NCBI GenBank assembly: GCA_947466005.1
Contig: CANIBV010000100.1
Coordinates: 1 to 5,347 of the forward strand
DNA length: 5,347 nt
Source of the DNA: Spartobacteria bacterium
Lineage (GTDB): Bacteria > Verrucomicrobiota > Verrucomicrobiia > Chthoniobacterales > UBA6821
Direction: 5' to 3'
Shown: one piece after another, positions 1-4,866 of the stretch
Layout of the letters: every line of letters starts with the position of its first letter
Numbering within the stretch: the first letter of the stretch is position 1
Position numbers and translations under genes: made by a program
Notes under the pieces: generated by a model
Databases searched by the model: none
Seen by the model: the letters and a program-made list of their open reading frames with translations, nothing else
Told to the model about the DNA's origin: nothing

Positions 1-635
1 CCCTCGATATTTCCGCGGAAATTCAGGGAGGAGGCTTTCAGGAGCTTGAAGACCTCCTTGGTGAACTCACTCCCCTTCGCATCCTCGCCGCCGATCGACA
101 TGAGGCCGATCTCGGGGTTGTCATATCCAAGGACGTGCTTGGAGAGAACGGATCCCATGATGGCGTACTGGAGGAGGTGGACCGGGCGGGCATCGACATT
201 GGCCCCCGCATCGATGAGCACGCAGACGTTCTTCTCCGTGGGGAGGTACGAGGCGATGCCTGGGCGCTCGATACCCTCGAGGGTGCGTAGTTTGATCGTG
301 GTCGCCGCAACGGCGGCTCCGGTGTGTCCGGCACTGACAATGGCATCGGCGTCGCCTTTCTTAACCAGATCAACGGCGCGGGCGACGGAGGAATCCTTTT
401 TGCGTCGGACGGAATCGACGGCAGCATCGCTCATCTCCACGACCTGCGTGGTGTGAACGATTTCTATGCGGGGATCCGTGCAGCCGATCTTGGAGAGTTC
501 GGCTTTGATTGCCTGCTCGTCGCCCGTCAGAAAGAGACGGGTGATCTTCGGGTATTCACGGAGCGCTAACGCCGCTCCCGCCACTGTGTTTTGCGGGGCG
601 TAATCGCCCCCCATGGCGTCGAGGGCAATCCTCAT
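1..635 (-). CDS. plsX: PlsX, phosphate acyltransferase (3' end cut by the window edge)
   Basis: PlsX converts acyl-ACP and phosphate into acyl-phosphate, the acyl donor for PlsY in membrane phospholipid synthesis; it is a cytoplasmic, membrane-associated enzyme. The ATG at 635 opens MRIALDAMGGDYAP, the classic PlsX N-terminus. Other family landmarks are VRRKKDSS near residues 76-83, SAGHTGA at 101-107, DAGANVDARP at 142-151, QYAIMGSV at 156-163 and NFRGNIE at 205-211. 211 codons are visible; the family is usually 330-345 residues, so about 120 C-terminal residues lie beyond base 1. Residue 104 is His where the B. subtilis protein has Asn (SAGNTGA). It follows rpmF by 53 bases, the conserved rpmF-plsX order, and fabH is often next in other bacteria. 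A possible AGGA ribosome site sits about 15 bases upstream, inside a small hairpin. Confidence 0.96.
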   Translation of the reverse strand, partial: MRIALDAMGGDYAPQNTVAGAALALREYPKITRLFLTGDEQAIKAELSKIGCTDPRIEIVHTTQVVEMSDAAVDSVRRKKDSSVARAVDLVKKGDADAIVSAGHTGAAVAATTIKLRTLEGIERPGIASYLPTEKNVCVLIDAGANVDARPVHLLQYAIMGSVLSKHVLGYDNPEIGLMSIGGEDAKGSEFTKEVFKLLKASSLNFRGNIE

Positions 636-649
636 GATGTTAGGCTTGG

Positions 650-664
650 CTTCCTGAGAGGAAG
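650..664 (-). repeat. Inverted repeat over the plsX ribosome binding site
   Basis: CTTCCT and AGGAAG form a perfect 6-bp stem around a 3-base loop in the rpmF-plsX gap, ending 14 bases before the plsX ATG. On the minus-strand transcript the right arm carries the only Shine-Dalgarno-like sequence (AGGA) ahead of plsX, so folding could hide it. The stem is short and could be chance. No U-tract follows, so it is not a normal intrinsic terminator. Confidence 0.35.
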
Positions 665-688
665 TGGGCGGGCTTTCAGTTGCCGTGA

Positions 689-871
689 CTACGCTACCTC
701 GACATCAAGAACCTGACGGCCACGGTAAGTTCCGCAAGCAGGGCAGGCTGTGTGAGAGTGAAGCGGGGCGCCGCACTGTGGGCATTTGCCGAGCTTGGGT
801 GCATGCCAGCGGTTCGCAGCCTTGCGGGTGCGGAGGCGCATCTTTGAAGTTTTACGTTTTGGGACTCCCAT
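689..871 (-). CDS. rpmF: 50S ribosomal protein L32 (zinc-ribbon, four-cysteine form)
   Basis: This is a 60-residue basic protein starting MGVPKRKTSKMR, close to the usual MAVPKRKTSKS start of L32. It is a component of the large ribosomal subunit. Two CxxC pairs, C30-PQ-C33 and C43-PA-C46, make a zinc ribbon, followed by TYRGRQVL, the standard L32 ending. It is therefore the zinc-binding (C+) form, unlike E. coli L32, which lacks these cysteines. The ATG at 871 is fixed by homology. No Shine-Dalgarno sequence is visible before it, and the start lies 20 bases inside the end of the DUF177 gene, so translation is probably coupled to that gene. plsX follows. Length and motifs leave little doubt about identity. 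Confidence 0.97.
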   Translation of the reverse strand: MGVPKRKTSKMRLRTRKAANRWHAPKLGKCPQCGAPLHSHTACPACGTYRGRQVLDVEVA

Positions 872-1340
872 CGGATGGTGGTGTGTTGAGTTGGTCGAGT
901 GCTTCCCAGATCGCAGGACGCGCCGCGCGCTCCGTTTGCATTGGAGCGGTGCGGGCGCCCGCGGGGAATTGGGCGGGGCAGGTCTTTTCTCCGCCTTGAT
1001 CGCATCGGGGATGCGCTGGCAGAAGGAGATGAATATCCTCCCTGACCTCAGGGGTCAAGTCCACTGATTCATTTCCTGTAAGTTCTATCTGGGTGGCGAA
1101 CCGATCCACGATGATGTCACTCTCAAAGGGTTCCAGGCAGGCGACACAGGTCATCCGCACCCGTTGGGCTAGGTTGCCGGTGGCAAAAACCCCCCCGTCA
1201 GAGAGTCCTACATCCAGAGAGTACTCGAGGGGGCCGACGGGTTCTGCTCCGGCCTGCTCCAGTTCCAGAGGAGCGGAATCCTCCTCACCTTCAAGGTGGA
1301 TGGTGCTCCCCGAGGGAATCTGACGAAGATGGACTTTCAT
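852..1340 (-). CDS. DUF177 (YceD family) protein, rRNA-accumulation type
   Basis: This 162-residue protein belongs to the DUF177/YceD family. Members in bacteria and plastids are linked to 23S rRNA accumulation, but the biochemical role is not settled. Family features seen: an N-terminal beta-rich part (LEGEEDSAPLEL), MTCVACLEPFE around residues 63-73, DLTPEVREDIHLLLPAHPRC at 94-113 and a C-terminal WEALDQL at 145-151. C65/C68 together with C113 and C121 could form a metal site; the usual later cysteine motif (CKGLCPxCG type) is reduced to a single C121. The assignment also rests on position directly before rpmF, the conserved pairing. The ATG at 1340 lies 20 bases after the coaD stop; only a weak AGG is seen about 12 bases upstream. 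The TAA stop lies within rpmF. Confidence 0.88.
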   Translation of the reverse strand: MKVHLRQIPSGSTIHLEGEEDSAPLELEQAGAEPVGPLEYSLDVGLSDGGVFATGNLAQRVRMTCVACLEPFESDIIVDRFATQIELTGNESVDLTPEVREDIHLLLPAHPRCDQGGEKTCPAQFPAGARTAPMQTERAARPAIWEALDQLNTPPSDGSPKT

Positions 1341-1360
1341 GGGGGAAACCTAACCGAAGA

Positions 1361-1849
1361 TCACTCTTTGGGAAATTTTCCTTTTAGAGCCGAGAGGACG
1401 GGTGCGGAAACAAAGGGGGTCACGTCTCCCTCGAGGCGGGCCACTTCCTTCACGATCCTTGAACTCAGGAAGATGCAATCCTCCCGGGGAGTCAGGAAGA
1501 GGGTCTCGATCTTCGGCTCCAGCCGCTTATTGGTCAGGGCCATCTGAAACTCAAACTCGAAGTCCGAAACGGCTCGCAGTCCACGGATGACGACGAAGGC
1601 TTCCCTGCGCCGGCAGAAATCAACCAGGAGACCATTGAGGGGCTCCACGGAGAGGCCAGGCTGTTCCCCGACGCTCCGGCGGATCAGATCGACCCTCTCC
1701 CCAGTGGTGAAGAGGGGATTCTTCGCCTCGTTGTCGGCGACCCCGATGATGACCTCGTCAAAGAGGCCAAGCGAACGCGTGATCAGGTCAAGGTGACCAT
1801 TGGTCACCGGGTCAAAGCTTCCTGGGTAGATCGCGCGGCGATGGCTCAT
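1361..1849 (-). CDS. coaD: Phosphopantetheine adenylyltransferase CoaD
   Basis: CoaD transfers AMP from ATP to 4'-phosphopantetheine to give dephospho-CoA, the penultimate step of coenzyme A synthesis in the cytoplasm. The protein is 162 residues, normal for the family (about 160). It starts MSHRRAIYPGSFDPVTNGHL, with the nucleotidyltransferase TNGH motif at 16-19; VIRGLRAVSDFEFEFQMA at 87-104 is the substrate-binding region, and LSSRIVKEVA at 128-137 is the second nucleotide motif. The ending GDVTPFV..VLSALKGK matches the family C-terminus. I chose the ATG at 1849 because it places the first strand at the usual spot. An in-frame ATG at 1903 would add 18 unrelated residues and run into guaA. 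The gene starts 13 bases after the guaA stop, with no clear ribosome site, so it probably relies on coupling. Confidence 0.96.
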   Translation of the reverse strand: MSHRRAIYPGSFDPVTNGHLDLITRSLGLFDEVIIGVADNEAKNPLFTTGERVDLIRRSVGEQPGLSVEPLNGLLVDFCRRREAFVVIRGLRAVSDFEFEFQMALTNKRLEPKIETLFLTPREDCIFLSSRIVKEVARLEGDVTPFVSAPVLSALKGKFPKE

Positions 1850-1862
1850 GGGATAGATGGGG

Positions 1863-3521
1863 TTATTCCCACTCGATGGTGGCCGGTGGCTTACTTGAGA
1901 CATCGAGGACGCAGCGGTTCACACCCTTGACCTCGTTGATGATGCGGCTGGAGATCTTCCCAAGCAGATCGTAGGGGAGGCGGACCCAGTCAGCGGTCAT
2001 TCCGTCCTGGCTCTCCACGACGCGCAGGGCGATCGTGTAGTCGTAGGTACGCTCGTCACCCATGACGCCGACTGACTGGACGGGCAGGAGGACGGCGAAG
2101 GACTGCCAGACTTTAAAGTACCAGCCCGAAGCCTTCATCTCCTCGATGACGATGCGGTCGGCATCTCGCAGGATGCGGAGACGACCGGGAGTGATCGCCC
2201 CGATGATGCGGACGGCAAGTCCGGGACCTGGAAAAGGCTGGCGGTCCACCACTTCCTGAGGAAGTCCCAGTTCGCGACCCACCTCACGCACTTCGTCCTT
2301 GAAAAGCTGGCGGAGCGGCTCCACGAGCTCGAACTTCATGTCCTTAGGAAGACCGCCGACGTTGTGGTGGCTCTTGATCAGGGAAGCTGGGTTGCCGGCG
2401 ATCGGGACGCTCTCGATGACGTCGGGGTAGAGCGTTCCCTGAGCCAGGAACTTGAAGGGATGGATTGATCCCTTCGCGGACTTCTGAAGGTCGATTGCTG
2501 CCTGCTCGAAGATGCGGATGAATTCCGTGCCGATCAGTTTGCGCTTCTTCTCCGGGTCGGTGACCCCCTTGAGTTTGCCAAGGAACCGGCTTGCACCGTT
2601 GATGATCTTGAGGCGGATCTTGAAGTTGCGGCCGAAGAGCTTATCGACGGCGTCGCGCTCGCCGTAGCGCAGCAGGCCGTTGTCGACGAAGATGCAGGTC
2701 AACTGGTCGCCGATCGCCTTGTGAATGAGGGCGGCGGCCACTGAGGAATCGACGCCACCGCTGAGGCCGAGGATCACACGTCCCTCACCGACCTGATTGC
2801 GAATCTGGGCGCAGATGCGCTCGATGAAGGAACCCATGGTCCAGTCGCTCTTGCAACCGCAGATGCCGTGGAGGAAATTCTGAATGATCGCCTTGCCCTT
2901 CGGGGTGTGGTGCACCTCGGGATGGAACTGCATGCCGTAGATGCGGCGCTTGGCATCGGCGATGACGGCGTGAGGCGCGTTCTCGGTACGGCCGATCGCA
3001 ATGAAGCCCTTCGGAAGCTTCTCAATGCGGTCGCCGTGGCTGTTCCAGACATCGAGATTCTTGGGCAGCCCCTTGAAGAGCGGGGATGCGGAGGTCGTTG
3101 TGAGCACACCCTTGCCATACTCACGGTGAGTGGAGCGGGCCACGGATCCACCGAGGTCGCGGGTGAGGAGTTGCATGCCGTAGCAGATACCAAGGACTGG
3201 AACGCCAAGCTCGTAGATCGCGGGATCGACCTTGGGGGCTTTCGGCGCATAGACGCTGGCCGGACCACCCGAGAGAATGATGCCCTTCACCGTGCCGTCA
3301 GCGGCGATCTCTGAGGCCTTGGTCGTGTGGGGCAGGATTTCGGAAAAGACGCTGCACTCGCGAACGCGGCGAGCGATGACCTGGGTGTACTGGGATCCGA
3401 AATCGAGAATGACGATCTTGGAAGCCGCTTTGGGAATCGTTTTGGGCTTGGTTGTTTTTTCTGGTGCCTTTGCCCTGAGGGACGGCTTGATCTTCACGGA
3501 TTTCTTGGAACGGGTTGGCAT
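1863..3521 (-). CDS. guaA: GMP synthase (glutamine-hydrolysing)
   Basis: GuaA makes GMP from XMP, ATP and glutamine, the last step of guanine nucleotide synthesis. At 552 residues it contains an N-terminal class I glutamine amidotransferase domain (about 35-222) with ILDFGSQYTQ, the nucleophile C113 in GICYGMQLL, and H200/E202 in QFHPEVH. An ATP pyrophosphatase domain follows, with the PP-loop SGGVDSS at 254-260. The dimerisation domain includes RQPFPGPGLAVR at 427-438 and the standard C-terminus PPATIEWE. The E. coli enzyme is about 525 residues. The excess is a Lys-rich N-terminal tail: residues 1-35 hold 10 Lys and 2 Arg with one acidic residue. No Shine-Dalgarno sequence precedes the ATG at 3521. 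A GTG at codon 9 is the only obvious later start before the domain, so most of the tail is retained either way. It follows the lipoprotein gene by 27 bases. Confidence 0.98.
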   Translation of the reverse strand: MPTRSKKSVKIKPSLRAKAPEKTTKPKTIPKAASKIVILDFGSQYTQVIARRVRECSVFSEILPHTTKASEIAADGTVKGIILSGGPASVYAPKAPKVDPAIYELGVPVLGICYGMQLLTRDLGGSVARSTHREYGKGVLTTTSASPLFKGLPKNLDVWNSHGDRIEKLPKGFIAIGRTENAPHAVIADAKRRIYGMQFHPEVHHTPKGKAIIQNFLHGICGCKSDWTMGSFIERICAQIRNQVGEGRVILGLSGGVDSSVAAALIHKAIGDQLTCIFVDNGLLRYGERDAVDKLFGRNFKIRLKIINGASRFLGKLKGVTDPEKKRKLIGTEFIRIFEQAAIDLQKSAKGSIHPFKFLAQGTLYPDVIESVPIAGNPASLIKSHHNVGGLPKDMKFELVEPLRQLFKDEVREVGRELGLPQEVVDRQPFPGPGLAVRIIGAITPGRLRILRDADRIVIEEMKASGWYFKVWQSFAVLLPVQSVGVMGDERTYDYTIALRVVESQDGMTADWVRLPYDLLGKISSRIINEVKGVNRCVLDVSSKPPATIEWE

Positions 3522-3548
3522 GGCGGCTGTCGCTTGGGATAAAGGGGT

Positions 3549-3746
3549 TTATTGAAAATCGTTTCCGAAGGCGCCCATGTCACCCTTCATCACTTTTTCA
3601 TTGGAGAGAGTCCCCTGACCACTCAACCCCTGCACGACATTATCAGCAACGGCGTCGGCATCCTGCTCGGCGGTCGCGCAGCCGGTGAGGCTCAGTAATG
3701 GGAGGAGCAGAATGGCGAGAATCGCGAGAAAGGGGATCAGTTTCAT
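3549..3746 (-). CDS. Small predicted lipoprotein of unknown function
   Basis: This 65-residue protein has an N-terminal signal (MKLIPFLAILAILLLPLLSL) followed by TGC, giving a lipobox LTGC with lipidated Cys23. The mature part is only about 43 residues, acidic near its start (AEQDADAVADN) and glycine-rich (QGLSGQG, MGAFGND), with no domain I recognise. Ala at mature position 2 does not suggest retention in the inner membrane, so outer-membrane sorting is plausible. In size it resembles entericidin-like lipoproteins, but I see no specific similarity. The ATG at 3746 has an AGG about 10 bases upstream (TAGGTTCGGCAG). It is the first gene of the minus-strand run and ends 27 bases before guaA, so the two may share a transcript. 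It is clearly a lipoprotein gene, with no assigned function. Confidence 0.8.
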   Translation of the reverse strand: MKLIPFLAILAILLLPLLSLTGCATAEQDADAVADNVVQGLSGQGTLSNEKVMKGDMGAFGNDFQ

Positions 3747-3826
3747 CTGCCGAACCTAAAAGATCTTCATCAGAAGGCAACACGAGAAGGATTAGAAAGA
3801 GTTGAACTTCAAGAGATGAAGCTGAA

Positions 3827-3842
3827 GGGTTCAGGGGAACCC
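3827..3842 (+). repeat. Perfect hairpin overlapping the aat ribosome binding site
   Basis: GGGTTC (3827-3832) and GAACCC (3837-3842) form a perfect 6-bp stem around the loop AGGG, ending four bases before the aat ATG. The best Shine-Dalgarno sequence of aat, AGGGGA, occupies the loop and the first bases of the right arm. The fold could present or mask the ribosome site. There is no U-tract, so it does not read as a terminator. Confidence 0.45.
3833..3838 (+). promoter_or_regulatory. Ribosome binding site of aat
   Basis: AGGGGA lies 8 bases before the ATG at 3847. It is the clearest Shine-Dalgarno match in the window, and it supports the chosen aat start. Confidence 0.6.
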
Positions 3843-3846
3843 CGTC

Positions 3847-4434
3847 ATGAAAAACAAGCTGCCGCCGCAACTTCTCCTGGAGGCTTATTGCGCGGGCATG
3901 TTCCCGATGGGGATGCCCGACGGGAAGATAGGTTGGTACTCTCCCGACCCGAGGGGCATTCTCCCCTTGGGGGAGTTTCACGTGCCGCACGGCCTGAGAC
4001 GGTCGATCAAAAGAATGGAAAGGGTCGGATGGGAGCTCAGGATCGACAGTGATTTTGACGGCGTGCTTCAGGGATGCGCGGCCCGGGAGGAGACTTGGAT
4101 CTCCGACGCGATTGCCAGCAGTTACAAGACACTCTTCAAGAACGGCTACGCTCACTCGGTGGAGATTTGGAAAGATGGCCTCCTGGCTGGCGGACTCTAC
4201 GGAGTGGCCATCGGCGGAGCCTTCTTCGGGGAATCGATGTTCCACCGTGTCACCGACGCCTCCAAGGTTGCCCTCTGGCACCTCGTCAGGATCCTGAAGG
4301 CGGGGGGCTTCACTCTCCTCGACACTCAGTGGAACACCTCCCATCTCGCGCAATTCGGCGCGCGCGAAATCCCCCGTGACGAATACCTCCAAATGCTCGA
4401 AGAAGCCCTCGCGCGGGAAACCAGTTTTGCGTAA
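3847..4434 (+). CDS. aat: Leucyl/phenylalanyl-tRNA--protein transferase
   Basis: Aat transfers Leu or Phe from aminoacyl-tRNA to proteins with N-terminal Arg or Lys, creating N-degrons that ClpS delivers to ClpAP. The protein has 195 residues, the shorter form of the family; E. coli Aat has a longer N-terminus and about 234 residues. Seen motifs: AYCAGMFPM at 13-21, WYSPDPRGILP at 30-40, TWISDAI at 83-89, AHSVEIW at 102-108, GGLYGVAIG at 115-123, GESMFHR at 128-134, ASKVAL at 138-143 and LLDTQ at 157-161. E129, D159 and Q161 keep the spacing of the E. coli catalytic residues E156, D186 and Q188. The ATG at 3847 is supported by AGGGGA 8 bases upstream and by the family start PPQLLLEAY. It is transcribed away from guaA and stands alone; no clpS or clpA is in the window. 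Confidence 0.97.
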   Translation: MKNKLPPQLLLEAYCAGMFPMGMPDGKIGWYSPDPRGILPLGEFHVPHGLRRSIKRMERVGWELRIDSDFDGVLQGCAAREETWISDAIASSYKTLFKNGYAHSVEIWKDGLLAGGLYGVAIGGAFFGESMFHRVTDASKVALWHLVRILKAGGFTLLDTQWNTSHLAQFGAREIPRDEYLQMLEEALARETSFA

Positions 4435-4443
4435 CGCTAAAAC
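4424..4443 (+). terminator. Possible weak hairpin at the end of aat
   Basis: GTTTTGCG and CGCTAAAAC pair around the TAA stop of aat: three GC pairs next to the loop, a one-base bulge at T4438, and a GTTTT/AAAAC outer stem. It sits where an aat terminator would be expected, but there is no run of T after it and the stem is weak, so termination is only a guess. Confidence 0.25.
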
Positions 4444-4847
4444 ACTTTGAACAAGCCACGGAATCAATGTGTCCAACCACCCATGACCCACATCATCATG
4501 AATCTGCTTCTCTCCCTATCGGGGGGAATCGTTACCTATCTGGCGCTTCGCGCTGTCGCTTCCAACCTTGAGCTGGAGTGCAAAACCGCCAAGGTGACAA
4601 AATAACTCCCCTGCACCCTTCGGTGTGCTCTTGGCCCTGAGCGGACAGGTCAAAGTGAGGCTCTTCGTCAAACGGCTTGGCAAGACAGGGAAGGATGATC
4701 AGGGGAGAGATGTCATTTACCCGTCTCTGCGTTCTCGAATCCGCTATCCGACGAGTGATCTTTCCAAGCAGGGAATCCAGCGTGTAGCCAAACAGATCCT
4801 GGCCGGACGCCAACTGAGGTTCTGACTGCTGGGCTTGTTCCCTAGCT
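4435..4847. other. Interval of about 410 bases without a convincing gene
   Basis: This lies between the convergent aat and kinase genes. It contains the 40-codon reading frame described separately, a 66-codon plus-strand frame (4625-4825, GTG start, no ribosome site) and an antisense frame of 117 codons (4532-4885) that would overlap the end of the kinase gene. Neither of the two larger frames resembles a protein family I know, and they oppose each other over the same bases, so at most one can be real. I checked for tRNA, tmRNA and RNase P signatures by eye and saw none. It may be untranslated RNA, decayed gene sequence or a lineage-specific small gene. Confidence 0.5.
4483..4605 (+). CDS. 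Possible 40-residue single-helix membrane peptide
   Basis: An ATG at 4483 opens a 40-codon frame ending in TAA at 4603-4605. The peptide has a hydrophobic stretch (about residues 4-28, NLLLSLSGGIVTYLALRAVA at its core) that could be one membrane helix, followed by a short polar tail ending KTAKVTK. That layout is typical of small membrane proteins. Against it: no Shine-Dalgarno sequence, no family match that I recognise, and random frames of this length are common. A second in-frame ATG at 4498 would remove five residues. It lies 48 bases after aat on the same strand, so it could be co-transcribed with it. Confidence 0.25.
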   Translation: MTHIIMNLLLSLSGGIVTYLALRAVASNLELECKTAKVTK

Positions 4848-4866
4848 CTACTCCCAGCGGGAGTAG
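4848..4866. repeat. Perfect 8-bp inverted repeat at the kinase stop codon
   Basis: CTACTCCC and GGGAGTAG pair exactly around the loop AGC. The kinase stop codon TAG is formed by the outer end of the left arm. On a plus-strand transcript the stem can extend to 4844-4870 with two more Watson-Crick and two G-U pairs. No T-run follows on either strand, so it is not a textbook terminator, but it lies where a terminator for the kinase or for plus-strand transcripts from aat would be expected. Confidence 0.5.

Larger units (their letters stand above)
3747..3846. promoter_or_regulatory. Divergent intergenic region between the lipoprotein-guaA run and aat
   Basis: These 100 bases separate two divergent transcription units and must hold at least the aat promoter and probably the promoter of the minus-strand run. 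I could not identify a convincing -35/-10 pair on either strand. Small symmetric elements are present: TTGAA-C-TTCAA at 3802-3812 and the 8-base palindrome AAGATCTT at 3760-3767. Either could be a regulator site or chance. The stretch is purine-rich on the plus strand and AT-richer than the genes beside it, as expected for a promoter region. Confidence 0.5.

Noticed and set aside
46..456. 136-codon plus-strand frame
   Set aside because: Antisense to plsX, whose motifs are unmistakable; the composition (Ser, Arg, Thr, Ala rich) is typical of a shadow frame.
1041..1056. Small inverted repeat TGACC/GGTCA within the DUF177 gene
   Set aside because: Short, inside coding sequence with conserved protein residues (LTPEVRED region), so coding constraint and chance explain it.
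664..1067. Plus-strand frames at 664-999 and 786-1067, and the minus-strand frame at 694-1005
   Set aside because: They overlap rpmF and the DUF177 gene, both identified by motifs and conserved order.
1850..1903. Upstream ATG at 1903 as the coaD start
   Set aside because: It would add 18 residues without family similarity and overlap guaA by 41 bases; the ATG at 1849 gives the normal 162-residue enzyme.
2774..3314. Frames of 164 codons (minus, 2774-3268) and 148 codons (plus, 2868-3314) within guaA
   Set aside because: Both lie wholly inside guaA in other frames and lack any family motif; the GuaA frame accounts for these bases.
3643..4491. 282-codon minus-strand frame opposite aat
   Set aside because: It lies antisense to a clearly identified aat and also overlaps the lipoprotein gene in another frame. 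Its product has no recognisable motif and reads as the mirror of the GC-rich codon pattern of aat.
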